From NCBI GenBank assembly GCA_019828595.1, contig JAHQRK010000008.1:434001-498000 (forward strand): a stretch of DNA of 64,000 nucleotides, given 5' to 3'. Source of the DNA: Aphanomyces cochlioides (taxonomy: Eukaryota > Oomycota > Saprolegniomycetes > Saprolegniales > Verrucalvaceae). This document shows positions 26,451 to 36,819 of the stretch, piece after piece. The position numbers and the translations under genes are program-made. The notes below the pieces were generated by a model. The model had not been told where the DNA came from and did not search any database. It saw only the letters and a program-made list of their open reading frames with translations. Numbering within the stretch: the first letter of the stretch is position 1; every line of letters starts with the position of its first letter.

Positions 26451-27493
26451 ACCTGGGAAAATTGATACAACTAGTGATATTAATAAATACAGGTTATTAT
26501 TTTTACGAGTTATAGACGGAAAAATTGACTTAGACCGAAAAATTGACGATTTACGTTACGAGTTGGAGTCTGCAGCTTCAAACTTTGGATTCTTTGATTA
26601 CTAACAGTGAACAAAAGCTGTGAACGAAGCTCATGCGCCACAAAATGGACTCATCTATGATGGACTCACTTGTAGTCTCTCGTCTGGTCTATATCCACGG
26701 TAGACCATTCATCATATGCCTTGACTAATAAATTCTGAGGCTAATCGATGTTAGCGATGCGAACTTTGTCACAGAGAGGAGTGACCAACGCCAGTATAAC
26801 CCTCTTATTGTGTCGGTTGAGGGTGGTTGAGATTGATTAACCGGAATTTCCGGATATGTTTTCTCTCCTGATATTACTAATGACATCCAAGTGCAATGGT
26901 TGCATCAACCAAATCCTTATCAACAAGTTATGTGTGAACAGGTTCTACCCTCGCCATTACATTTGTCTTTGCCAAAGGAAGATGTGGATATTGTTTTTCA
27001 GTGCACTACAAAGTCATCCAAGTTGCCCCCAAAGTGATTATCGAGGCAAGATAGAATTGGTTTGAGTGCTGTGATTGCAAATTGTCGCGCACCATCTGTC
27101 ATGTCAGATGTGTTCGTGGGCATCATCGATCTGAAGTCTATGAGCTTTTTCACTTTGGTCAACGTGTCCATAGTCCGTAGCGATTTCCTATCCGGGAAAT
27201 CAAACGAACCAACGCGCCTGAGCTTCTTTCTTGACTTCGGAGCATTTGACTCAACACATTCATTGATAGAGCAGATAGGCACTTGAGATTGGCAGCTCGT
27301 CTGCCCAGTGTGTACATCTGTGACATGCTGTTGCTGTCACTACTCGTCAGTCGCATGTTCAAAGCAAAGGAATTTACCTCAGTAGAACTTGTAGCATGTA
27401 GTTGCTGCTCTGCATCGATGTGGTCGCTGACAGTCGTGCTTGGCCTTGAGCATGCAAACCTCATTTCGAGGACGTAAGTGTCGACAAGTGTCA
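26451..27493. other. Region between pogo-like ORF and Crypton
   Basis: A GGTTGAGGGTGGTTGAG word at about 26816-26833 resembles GGTTGAGG repeats near 29105-29132, on the other side of the Crypton, and could mark its ends. The 27159-27490 part may hold the C-terminal end of the Crypton protein, but no motif is readable. Confidence 0.3.
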
Positions 27494-29028
27494 TCATTGC
27501 TTTGATATCATTGTCTGACATTGACTTAGCACACATGTCGCGGATTTTCTCCTTCGTTGAAGACTTTCGTTTGTATTCAAGGACACATTGAACCATACAT
27601 AACAAATCAGCATCTTGTGGGCTTGGCATCTAAGAAACACAAAATCACTCGCCAATTGCGAAAGTGGTTTGAATCCTTTTGGCCCATGCATGTTAACACT
27701 CCGACCCATTTGCCTGTCCTTACAGTATATTTGCTTCCATATCGGAACAACCCCCTCAACATGGCGATTGTTTGCAGATGCCACTTGTAAAAGGAAAGCT
27801 GCATCCCGCTTGTACTTCATAACATTAGCTAGCGTTTTGTGTCTGGCTGCTTCTATCATGTCACTCTCATTACCATTGCCCCACACAGCAAATAAGTAAG
27901 CAGTTTTTCAACAGGAATGAGACCCAAACGGGCCATCGCGAGCAATCAGCTTGGAGCAAACGTGTTTAAGGGACAATGGAATGATTCTGAAGAATAATGA
28001 CCATCGCAATTGCCAGAAAAAATATAACCTTTCAGAGGTTTTTTCAAAGCGATAAAAACGAAGAGGTGCCTGATGGGACACAAAAGTGGGAAATCATCAT
28101 CTGCCCATAATTCCAGTGTAATGGGTGATTTGTCGGACTTTCCTTGAACAACAAGGGATAGACAATCCACAACTCCATCCTGGGAAACAATCGATAAATC
28201 TGAAATGAAATCTTCGACTCGGATTGAGACCACCTCCTCACCGCGCAGGAATAGTTTAATAGTCAAAAGAACCATTGTAAACAGCTGAAAGTCGTCGATT
28301 GAGTTCGTCGAAACGAGAAAATTTCTCAAATCCATTACTTCCCATGGTGTCAGTGGGCTGTCGCCATGTGGTACGTAAGATGATCCATTTTTACTGCTCG
28401 CACGCATTGTATCCATGACAACAATGGCTTCTTTTGGATTCCCCTTTCTCATCGGAGCTGGTCGACCAGGATGGAATTTACAGCCGTGGTGGCGTCGACG
28501 CAATGGTAAGTTAGCGCAATGTGTACACTTTTCCTCGTATGGACCAATTTGACCACGTGATGCACGAAGAACACTAACTGCAGATACCATCTGGTCCACA
28601 TTTCGGGGATCATTCCACCCACCCTGGCAGTAGATTTTGCGTCCAAATACATCGATGCATTGGGTATTCTGGCCAATTCGTTTGAATATCGAACCAGGAG
28701 GTTGTCGTTTAAAATGGATGAAATCAGCAATGGTCTAAGCGTTCATAGAAGGGCACCATGGGGTTGGAGGTCTGTCAAGCAGCATAAGTAAGCTTTCGTA
28801 ATCACCAATCAAGTGGCAAAAGTAGCGTAACCCGCGAATATGTTTGAAGTAAGCGTCCTTTTAGTGTTGAGCGAGCTCTCGAGTGCCTGTATGTGTTTGA
28901 CGCTCCGCTGCATGGCTCAATTTCATGGCTTTCATGAGCTGGGTGATCGCCTTGTCTGATATTCGTTGGATCTCGTCGTCTATTGCATATATATCTCTTG
29001 CCGACAGTCTTTTGTTTGTGGAGGACAT
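27494..29028 (-). pseudogene. Crypton-type tyrosine recombinase transposon, inactivated
   Basis: Minus-strand reading from ATG 29028 (MSSTNKRLSARDIYAIDDEI) through the zinc-like C/H segment (CTHCANLPLRRRHHGCKFHP, about 28520-28460) to a tyrosine-recombinase core. It shows the first catalytic Arg region (LFLRGEEVVSIRVEDF), a Lys beta-hairpin (VVQGKSDKSP), an H-x-x-R box region (KTAYLFAVWGNG) and the C-terminal H...Y region (ARHKTLANVMKYKRDA). Cryptons insert by site-specific recombination using this enzyme. Broken by stops at 28861-28863 and 28735-28737, a stop at about 27946, a frameshift near 27930, and a TGA where the Arg of H-x-x-R should be (27908-27910). Confidence 0.7.
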
Positions 29029-29750
29029 TGTGTTGTGCGACCTGCAGATGAATGAACACACATCAGTTACATTATACGGATAATTCGACCTCATCCGAAT
29101 GGTTGTTGAGGGCGGTTGAGGTGGTTGAGGAGCCGTTATTGCAATTTATTCAGGTGGTTGACCCCGGATAAAACTTTGAATCACACCTGAGGTGGAATAG
29201 ATTCCATCATACTTAAAGTACTCTACAGTCGTGATTGCACAGTGTGCATGCAAGGTTCTCATTGCCTACAAGGCGATGTAGCTCAGAGCATCGTGTACTT
29301 CGCCGCGGCTGCTCGTGATCGCCATCTATTTGTAACGGAGAGCTCGAATGGGGCATGTTGCAACAGTGGTTGTCTGTAACTTTGAACAACCTGAACGAAG
29401 GGAACAAAGGAGACGCGCGGCTGCCGAGTGGAGACGACAACGTACGTGTTTAGTTGCAAGATTCAAGCCAAGAGGGGTACAATGTAGAGAAAATTATTCC
29501 CCCTCCTTTGAGCCAGCTGTGGTCAATCAATACGAGTCGTACGTGTCCCCATAAGATATGCCCCGAATTTGAATTCTCTATATATTTATACGATTGCTTT
29601 TCAAAGAGCATAGCACTGGCGACGTACTTTCGACAGTCAAACTGGCCCATTTGAGCATCCCAAGGCTCTCTCTTCACTTGAAAACTCTCTTCATACAGTG
29701 AAACCCCAGTCAAATCATGGGCTCATCTCGATCCCCACTGCAGGCAGCGT

Positions 29751-29790
29751 TATACCTTTCACATTTTATATATCAAATATGAAAGGTATA
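29751..29790. repeat. Inverted repeat, 16-bp arms
   Basis: TATACCTTTCACATTT (29751-29766) pairs with AAATATGAAAGGTATA (29775-29790) with one mismatch and an 8-base AT loop. It could be a tiny foldback element or a terminator-like hairpin. Confidence 0.6.
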
Positions 29791-30010
29791 TATGCAGTAA
29801 TACAATGTATACAATTTCAAAGGTTTGACCCATTTGGTCAGAATGTCCATGGCGCGATCCCATCGGCGGCATGAAGTTAGCTCCGTGTGTATTCCAGTCT
29901 CGTAGCTGCTGTGGAAGAATGACAGACTTGCCTTAAGAGCGATCTCCTCCAAGCCCTGTTTGCCAGACTTGACAATTCTTGATTGGGGATGAACTGTGTG
30001 CTGAATAATC

Positions 30011-30047
30011 ATGGAGCAAGACGAGGGGACTTCACGTCTTGCTCCAT
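30011..30047. repeat. Perfect 13-bp stem hairpin
   Basis: ATGGAGCAAGACG (30011-30023) pairs exactly with CGTCTTGCTCCAT (30035-30047) around an 11-base loop. No associated gene. Confidence 0.65.
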
Positions 30048-30471
30048 ATTCAGGAGAGTCTCATCTAGCGATTCACCAAGTTGAGAAATGTGTTCGCGAA
30101 GGTCAGTTGTCCCGTCAAAGTGGTCTTCGCCGTCCGTGCCGAACAAAGTGAGTCACATCTTGTTTACGGCACAAGCACCACAAGTCACCACAATCCTGTC
30201 ATGGTAGGTCGGACAACGAGATGTACTTGTAGCCTTTGAATAAGTACTGCATCCTCCATGGATTATCGATGGAGCTCGCACGCCGTGCTGAACGGAGCTC
30301 ATCTTGTTTGGCCAACAAGAAAGGCGACATTGCATGCTGCTAGCTCAGAAGCCGTCGAATCACTGGCGCTCGTGTACAAAGATATCGAGTCATGTGCGCT
30401 GGCAAGGCGACGACGAAGCACAGAGCCATGGCTGAACAACGCAAGGATGATAAGTTAGCGTCCCGAGTAAA

Positions 30472-31041
30472 TTAAAGCGTTAGACTCGTGTGGATGTATT
30501 CCCAATCGACGGGTGCGACTTCGACGCTGTCAAACTTTATCGCGCTAATCAGACTTGACTCGAGTGAACTATCGTCTTGAAAGATGTCAGCTAAATCACC
30601 CCAAAGGTCTACCGGCTCCAATTTTGGCGTCACGAGTGCCATGTGTGTCGTTTCGATCTTGTTGTGGCTGTGTCGACAGCAATAGCCGCCCTTCCGCGCA
30701 TGGGTTTGGCATCCATCCACGAGGCATTGTCGTCGGCCTCCATGGCGGACGCATTTGCCGCGTCGGTGTGCAACATTTGAACAGCCCTCTTCACTGCATT
30801 TTCGAGCAGTCGATGGAGCATGTCGCGAGCAAAATCCACCCGATCGCGCGTTGCGATTGCAATTTGGTGTGTTGCATTCCGGCTTGGCTCCATGGCGTAC
30901 ACAAACTTGTCGGGCATAGACTTGGTTCGGACACGACGGCACGGAGCATCGACTGCGGCGTTTATGAAGGCGACACTTGGACGAGCCAGGTGTGACTGCG
31001 TTGTGGCATGTTGGGAAGACGCAAGTGTTGGCGACAGGCAT
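30472..31041 (-). CDS. Cys/His-repeat ('WRKY19-like') zinc-binding protein, subfamily A, copy A1
   Basis: Intact single-exon gene of 189 residues (MPVANTCVFPTC...). Five units of the form C-x4-C-x10/11-C-x2-H follow each other: CVFPTC/SSKCRLH, CSVPSC/VCVRH, CNTPNC/FCSRH, CSEEGC/KCVRH and CLVDGC/YCCRH. The His-Gly-Gly-Arg-Arg-Cys spacer matches the N-terminal repeats of plant WRKY19, the source of the usual annotation name; no WRKY domain is present. The tail (LEPVDLWGDLADIFQDDSSL ... VDWEYIHTSL) is acidic with bulky hydrophobics and could be an activation or docking segment. The initiator-like CTCTCATTTTTGAAAT abuts the start codon. Probably a nuclear nucleic-acid-binding or partner-binding protein; not proven. 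Confidence 0.85.
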   Translation of the reverse strand: MPVANTCVFPTCHNAVTPGSSKCRLHKRRSRCSVPSCPNQVYARQVCVRHGAKPECNTPNCNRNARSGGFCSRHAPSTARKCSEEGCSNVAHRRGKCVRHGGRRQCLVDGCQTHARKGGYCCRHSHNKIETTHMALVTPKLEPVDLWGDLADIFQDDSSLESSLISAIKFDSVEVAPVDWEYIHTSLTL

Positions 31042-32954
31042 ATTTCAAAAATGAGAGGTGTCAATGCATGTCGAAGCGACATAATAAGACAATTAAGCGC
31101 TATATGAATTGTTTTTACTGTGTAGACACTTCCGAGGGCACAACCCACCGTTGCCGCTCGCTCGGCACATCTCTACGAAGACAACTCTCTCGTCATCAAA
31201 CTCCCCAAAGACACTGCAAACCAATGAACATGTTGAGTTGCTCCCTTCCTCAGCCTCCGCGATGCCACCAAAATTAGATATTTCGATATATAACCAGCTA
31301 TAGAGTTAGAATGCGCTTCTTTGGGAGGTTCAGAGCGACTCCAAGACGAAGACTGAAGAGTTTAATGTCGTCTTGGCTTGTTGATGAGGGCTCGACTATA
31401 AAATTGTTGAGGCTACAGGTACAACTCGCAGACAATCAGCTGGGAAGTCGCAATATTTCAGTCCCCTAATTATCACATTTAAGTACATTCCCTAACTTGC
31501 AAATTAGTCTATTGACTTTAACGAGTAATTCTATCGCCATATCTGAGTTAAACACGCTTACCATTGAGCTTAAAGTTATAATAGACGATAGTGCGGATAT
31601 ACTGAGAGATGCATGGTGGAGTTTATGGTATTTGGACGATGAGTATGACTGTGCTTCAAAATACTCTATCGAATTAAGGAAATGTCAGGTTAAGTGAATA
31701 TGCGTCATATCAAATTGTCCCACCGATGGTACCACGCATAAGGAGATAAAGTTAAAAGTTGATAAAAGAGTAGACTCTGTTGGAGAAAGTGGCAGTTGTG
31801 AGGACCCTGGAGCTGTGGATGTGTATCCTTTGATCAGCCTGCTTTTGCTTTGAAAAACTTTAACATAGGATGACGAGGAATTCGACCGACAAAGTTGGAC
31901 GAGTAAGCCAAACGTCTGGCCATCGAACTAAGGCTCTCGGATGACAGTGACGGACTCTATTCATCCAATATTGTCTTGCTTTCAGCTTTACCAGAGTGGA
32001 CAATTTAATCCTGTCCAACTCTGCACAAACATTTCGACTCTCTCGCTGTCAACGCCTCAAATTACGCCTGACAACGTGACCAGAGTCGCAGCGCGATGCG
32101 AAAATAGCTCAGTTGCCACGAGCTATTGCAATCACAGGCGTCCGAGTCACCTGCTTATCAGCCAGAATCATCCCCTTGAGATTCTTACATGCTTCATTGA
32201 GGACCCCCATGCTTCACCGACGATGAATCAATGACACGAGCTCCATAGGAAAGCCGTCGACTTTGCGGATACTATCACTAAACTTCGAGCAAGTCTTCAA
32301 AGTCGTCATGACAATTTGTAAACACTGCCTTACTTGTACCATCTTGCGATGCTTCATGACGCCCAGAGCGTAACAAGTTGATCCAGCTCCTTTAGCGTGA
32401 CAGAAACAACATGGTCATCGCATATGCTGCTGACCACACAACCCACAAAGAGTTTTTGTTGGCCTTAGCTGTAGCCCAAGGCTTTCAATTCCACAGCGGC
32501 GATTCCGTTCACAGCGCTGAGCTGCTCTCAAGCTTGTCAAGATAGCTTGGCACTTTGTTTATCTGGCTGGGGGGAAGAGGTGGATGTGGTTGCAAGGTCG
32601 AAATTTCACCGACCTGGTTGATGCATAACACATGGGAAGAGAACAACAAGCGAGCTCACGTTACCCGTTGGAATTGCAGAGATGGCACCGAGAGCTATTC
32701 AAATCCTGCCGCTAGTCGGTGGGTGCAGATAAACTTCGACCCGCGCGCCATCCATGTACTGTACCTCCGTCTTGAAATCGATTGCTGTACGCACGAGAAA
32801 AAAGCGAATTACTCTCGTGCTACCTTGCTGCTCTAGAGTACGAGTCCGCCTTGGATTGCGCGACTTTCCAGCCATCTTTTCAAAGTGTGTATGCAATGGC
32901 AAGATAGATACGTGGGTTAACACGGGAATACTCTACTTGTTTGGCAAATTAAAC
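31042..32954. other. Intergenic region between copies A1 and A2
   Basis: No intact gene. A short frame at 31470-31697 reads like decayed leucine-rich repeat (FPNLQISLLTLTSNSIAISE, LNTLTIELKV). The remainder shows only short broken frames. Confidence 0.3.
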
Positions 32955-33548
32955 TTAAATCTCTTCTAAAATCGTATGGATGATCGCCCAGTCGAAGGGC
33001 GCAATGTCGATCCTGTCGAGCTCGAATTTGATCGCGCCATTGAGCGTTGAATCGAGCGAGAGGTCGTCGAGGAAGATCTCGGACAGATCGGTGAGCAAAT
33101 CGACTGTCGACTGTGTTTCGACCAAGCTCGTGTCTTCTTCGTCGTCGCTAGTCGACGCACCCGCGAGGCGTCCGTGTCGGTAGCAGTAACCGCCTTTTCG
33201 AGCGTGGGTGTGGCAGTCACTGACGAGGCATTGCCTTCGACCGCCATGTCGGACGCATTTGCCGCGTTGATGGGCAACGTTTGAGCACCCAGCTTCGCTG
33301 CATTTCCTCGTGAATGATGGCGCATGGCGCGAGCAAAAGCCACCAGAGCGGGCATTGCGTTTGCACTTTGGTGTGTTGCATTTTGGTTTCGCGCCGTGGC
33401 GGACACAAACTTGTCGGGCGTAGACTTGGTTTGGGCACGACGGCACCATGCAGCGGCTTCGGCGTTTGTGGATTGCGCACTTGGACGAGCCGTCGCGCGC
33501 TGGATGAGGGCACGTTGGGAAGATGCACGTCTTGGTTTCTGCAGACAT
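32955..33548 (-). CDS. Cys/His-repeat zinc-binding protein, subfamily A, copy A2
   Basis: Intact 197-residue gene; I choose ATG 33548 (MSAETKTCIFPTC) because homology and the initiator GGTTCATTTTCCAATTA (33551-33567, minus strand) both place the start there, although the frame is open 22 codons further. Five C-x4-C-x10/11-C-x2-H units match A1 nearly residue for residue (e.g. PSCPNQVYARQVCVRHGAKP). The linker is longer and acidic (STSDDEEDTSLVETQ). The tail is conserved in pattern (VDLLTDLSEIFLDDLSLDST ... FDWAIIHTILEEI). Same orientation as A1, about 1.9 kb away, so probably a tandem duplicate. Confidence 0.85.
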   Translation of the reverse strand: MSAETKTCIFPTCPHPARDGSSKCAIHKRRSRCMVPSCPNQVYARQVCVRHGAKPKCNTPKCKRNARSGGFCSRHAPSFTRKCSEAGCSNVAHQRGKCVRHGGRRQCLVSDCHTHARKGGYCYRHGRLAGASTSDDEEDTSLVETQSTVDLLTDLSEIFLDDLSLDSTLNGAIKFELDRIDIAPFDWAIIHTILEEI

Positions 33549-35740
33549 GGATAATTGGAAAATGAACCCAATGTTGCTGTATGGTGAAAGGCGTGACAGA
33601 TGGTCGCGTGACAATTAAGCACCATCGCGACGTCCAACTCTAGTCGCATAATTGAGCCAGTCGTGTCATCGCGTGACAACCCAAGGCAGCATGGAGCGCG
33701 ATGAGTTGCCACGAGCATCGGTGAATCGCGTGGACGAGCGAAGGTCCCTTGAAAACATTTTGCCGTGCGGTCGATACTCAGTGAGAGAAAGTTGCAATTT
33801 GAATACCATCATAACCGCCAGCTTCAACGCATTGTAGACCAAGGCAGCCCCTCACACAGTTTAGTTCATATTGTTCCAAAGTGGAACTTGTCGTGGAGAG
33901 ACAAGAGAGTGTCATCACGGAAAGCAGACGACGTGTTGTTGGCTGAGACTCGATCCGTCAGTGTAAAGTTGATACGCCCGCGATAGCAGAAGCTCCATGG
34001 CATTCACAACGAGCTTGCTGCAACTTTGTCCCGCGATTGCCGCCAACACGTGAAAGTTGGTCAACTTGAGCTCAATTAGGTGCTTAGTGTACTAATCCAC
34101 GATGAGTCCTTGAAGTCTACAACCGCACGCAGGTTATAAGTTTAAGATTCGCTTCATGTATACTACAAAGTTTTGCTGGTTGCGCTGGGCAATGAAAGGT
34201 CGATGAACTGACGAAAGGGGACCTCCATCCAAGTGGTTTGATGCACCTGGAAGGTCAATGAATAGACGAAATGCTTGTCAATCGAGCCTAGTGCTGTGTT
34301 TGGCGCTGTGTGTAGCAATCGACGCAATATTTGAATGGCTCTGTGCTTCCCAATGCTCCTAGCTGTCGCGTTGGGGGACCCTCTACAAACGGACGACATG
34401 GCGATTGCCCTTGAAACTGTAGGATTTGCTCTTTCAACACAGAATGCTTGTTCTATCGACTCAGTAATCTCTCTCCGCGCGCCAAGCTATTGAATGTCGA
34501 GCTACATCAAGAGGCCACCAAGTATTCGACGGCAATCAAGTGCGGGAATGTTCACATCTCAATTTGCACGAAAAAGTATTCAAACTTCATCCTTTTTTGT
34601 GAAAATTTGTCCAAATTTATCCAAATTTTCTGAAATTTCGTAGGGTCGTACAAGTAATCGTGGGAGTTGTTGCCCTTACTCACGCTTCCAGTCGACAACA
34701 CTTTGCTGTGGCGCTGTTGGATTACGATGATGCGTTGTCATTGCATCTCTGGATGGCGAATCGAGAGCATAGTCGACGCAGATTCATTCATTTAAAATCG
34801 CCATGGTCATGGCGAGATTGCCGCTGAAAATGACTCGGTGACGCCAATTCAATCGTTCAGTCACGACTGTTGGCCAAGCAAGGCGTTGGAACTGGCACTG
34901 GACGGTCAGAACGACCCCGATCGTGCCATAGTCAAAGCTAGTGTATGTATTATTATGGCAGCTATTCCAACGATCTGCCTGCAGCAGACAGGGAGAAGCT
35001 AGACAGATGAGGCGCGCGCTCCTGTGCTTGTACGTTGTCGACAACACGACGTTCTTTTCATACACGCTCGTCTTGATTAACTTGTCAAAGTCGAGGTCTA
35101 TCATGGGGAATACTCTCATGGACAAGGCGACGCCATGCATCTCTTGCGACTGTCAGCTGAGCGCAATGGCTGTAGCTTCCGTGGAGTATACCTCGACTTG
35201 CTTGCCATGTATTAGCATGACTGAGAGCGCCCTCACGCTTTTCTCGCCACGGTCTATCTCGATGCGTCAAGCTACTGAGCCATCGTCGCATTGGGCATGA
35301 CATTCGAGTGTATATATTTCACCATGTTCATGACGAATCCGCTGGATTTGAACCGCCAAGATGCTTCCGACGTCGTGGTTTCTCGAGAACTGCTGCTGGC
35401 AGCGCTCCATCGAAGGGATAGTCGGCCTCTAATCTCGACATCTACGACCTTGACGCCCTCTTAGAGTGGCCACGGGTTGAACTTGATCGTTGACATCCTA
35501 CTTCTCACGGTCGAGGTCGCGAGATCATTGACGTAGTCACACTTTATACTGCCGTCGTAGATGAGCCCTAGCTCTCGACAAATGTCGGTGGAAAGAAGCG
35601 TAGGGCGTGCGTTCTATGCATTCAAGGTTGGCACGATCGACCGACAGTGTCAAGACGAGATATACAACTCATCCTGCAGGCGGCCGTGTGCACGTAAGAG
35701 TCTCTCCACTCTCCCTGGATCACTTGTCAACTTTTCCTCG
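33549..35740. other. Intergenic region between A2 and B1 with gene remnant
   Basis: Mostly broken frames. On the minus strand at about 35280-34960 one frame reads as protein interrupted by two stops (IEIDRGEKSVRALSVMLIHG, MHGVALSMRVFPMIDLDFDK), probably a pseudogene of an unrecognised family. Confidence 0.35.
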
Positions 35741-36181
35741 ATGAACCAGCAGTGTTCGTACGCCAAGTGCGCCAAGCCTGTCCTTCCTGGCTATGAGAGA
35801 TGCAACACACATCGCTACCGGCGGCTCTGCGTCGTCCAAGACTGTGAGAATCAATCGTACGCTCGGGGGTTTTGTATCCGCCACAGGGGAAAGAAGAAAT
35901 GCGCACATCCTGACTGCCCTGTGAATGCGTTCGTGGGGGAATTCTGCGCCCGACGCGACACGCTCAAACGGACGTGCTGTGTCCTTGGCTGTACAAACCC
36001 AGTGCCAGCGCAGGAGCAGTCGTCGAGACAAGACTTTCCATCGTGGCGGCTCTGTCTTGACCATCTCAATGTCCCCGTGGTTGAACTGGAAGGCATGCTC
36101 CCGTTGCCAGAGTTTCTCGAGTTCGTCGACGAAGTCGTGAATTCCATGACCGACGGCGACAACCCACTCGAGGACTCTTAA
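35741..36181 (+). CDS. Cys/His-repeat zinc-binding protein, subfamily B, copy B1
   Basis: 146-residue gene from ATG 35741 (MNQQCSYAKCAKPVLPGYER). Four units: CSYAKC/RCNTH, CVVQDC/FCIRH, CAHPDC/FCARR and CCVLGC with a stretched spacing to LCLDH. In unit 3 the final His is Arg (ARRDT), unlike other B copies (ARHD), so that site may bind zinc poorly. The conserved tail is VVELEGMLPLPEFLEFVDEV, acidic and hydrophobic. An open frame extends upstream to 35561, but homology starts at MNQQC. Confidence 0.82.
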   Translation: MNQQCSYAKCAKPVLPGYERCNTHRYRRLCVVQDCENQSYARGFCIRHRGKKKCAHPDCPVNAFVGEFCARRDTLKRTCCVLGCTNPVPAQEQSSRQDFPSWRLCLDHLNVPVVELEGMLPLPEFLEFVDEVVNSMTDGDNPLEDS

Positions 36182-36199
36182 GCTCAATGTTAATGCGTG

Positions 36200-36376
36200 A
36201 TGGAAGATGCCTTGACTACGCTTCTTTCCCAGCCTCTCATAAACCAAAGCATGGACAACATGGGTGAAAGGATAGCAAGCACGCTGACGGCCAAGTTGCG
36301 GCGTCATCCTTCACTGCACAAGACTAAGCGAACACGGCAGACGGTTGTGAAACCCAAGCGCAATTGTCTTCACTAG
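36200..36376 (+). CDS. Small ORF directly downstream of B1, 58 residues
   Basis: ATG 36200, 18 bp after the B1 stop: MEDALTTLLSQPLINQSMDN, with a very basic C-terminus (KTKRTRQTVVKPKRNCLH). Too short to assign; it could be a chance frame or a remnant tail of a duplicated gene. Confidence 0.2.
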   Translation: MEDALTTLLSQPLINQSMDNMGERIASTLTAKLRRHPSLHKTKRTRQTVVKPKRNCLH

Positions 36377-36819
36377 TGACGTGGCGACGACCGCAACTCA
36401 TGTCAAAGTTACGTCTGTGGATCTAGAGCATACCGCGTGAATCTAGTCGACATATCGAAATTGTTGATCTGCCTGCAACTTGGCCTGAGGCTAACACTAC
36501 GCGGCCGTGCAAACGCGACCATCCTCTTTGATTTTATTGAATCGTCATGCGCTCGATCGACTTGTACTCACTCCGTCGCTCTTTGTACCTCTCGATATTA
36601 CGATGGAGGAATGCTAAGGTGAAGGTCAAGAGTCTCTTCCAAGCATTTCACGATGCCAAGAACGTAGAGCTCGTGCAGGAGGCAATTGTCAAGGAGGAGG
36701 AATCGGTGCTGTCCAATGCACCCGTCAGCCAGCAGCGGCGATGCCTTTTTGCTGCCTCGTGAAAATTTCCAAGTTGTATCGTGACTAGAGATGTGTACTG
36801 TTCCTATCCTTGTCCTAGA
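36377..36819. other. Spacer between B1 region and hAT element
   Basis: A short frame at 36612-36762 (KVKSLFQAFHDAKNVELVQE) looks weakly protein-like; no family recognised. Bases 36812-36819 (GTCCTAGA) would be the 8-bp target duplication of the hAT element if the other copy were found. Confidence 0.25.

Larger units (their letters stand above)
29029..30471. other. Gene-free region with two perfect or near-perfect hairpins
   Basis: No gene recognised; frames are short and unlike known proteins. GGTTGTTGAGGGCGGTTGAGG lies at about 29101-29121. Two hairpins are listed separately. Confidence 0.35.

Noticed and set aside
29269..29322. tRNA-like GGCGATGTAGCTCAG...GATCGCC
   Set aside because: The ends pair and it starts like a tRNA D-arm, but it is only about 54 bases and has no T-loop GGTTCRA box or anticodon arm.
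31470..31697. Leucine-rich repeat receptor gene
   Set aside because: Only one or two repeat-like turns are readable, with no start codon and flanking stops; at best a remnant.
35561..35740. 60-codon N-terminal extension of B1
   Set aside because: Frame is open but no other B copy has it, and all homology begins at MNQQC (35741).
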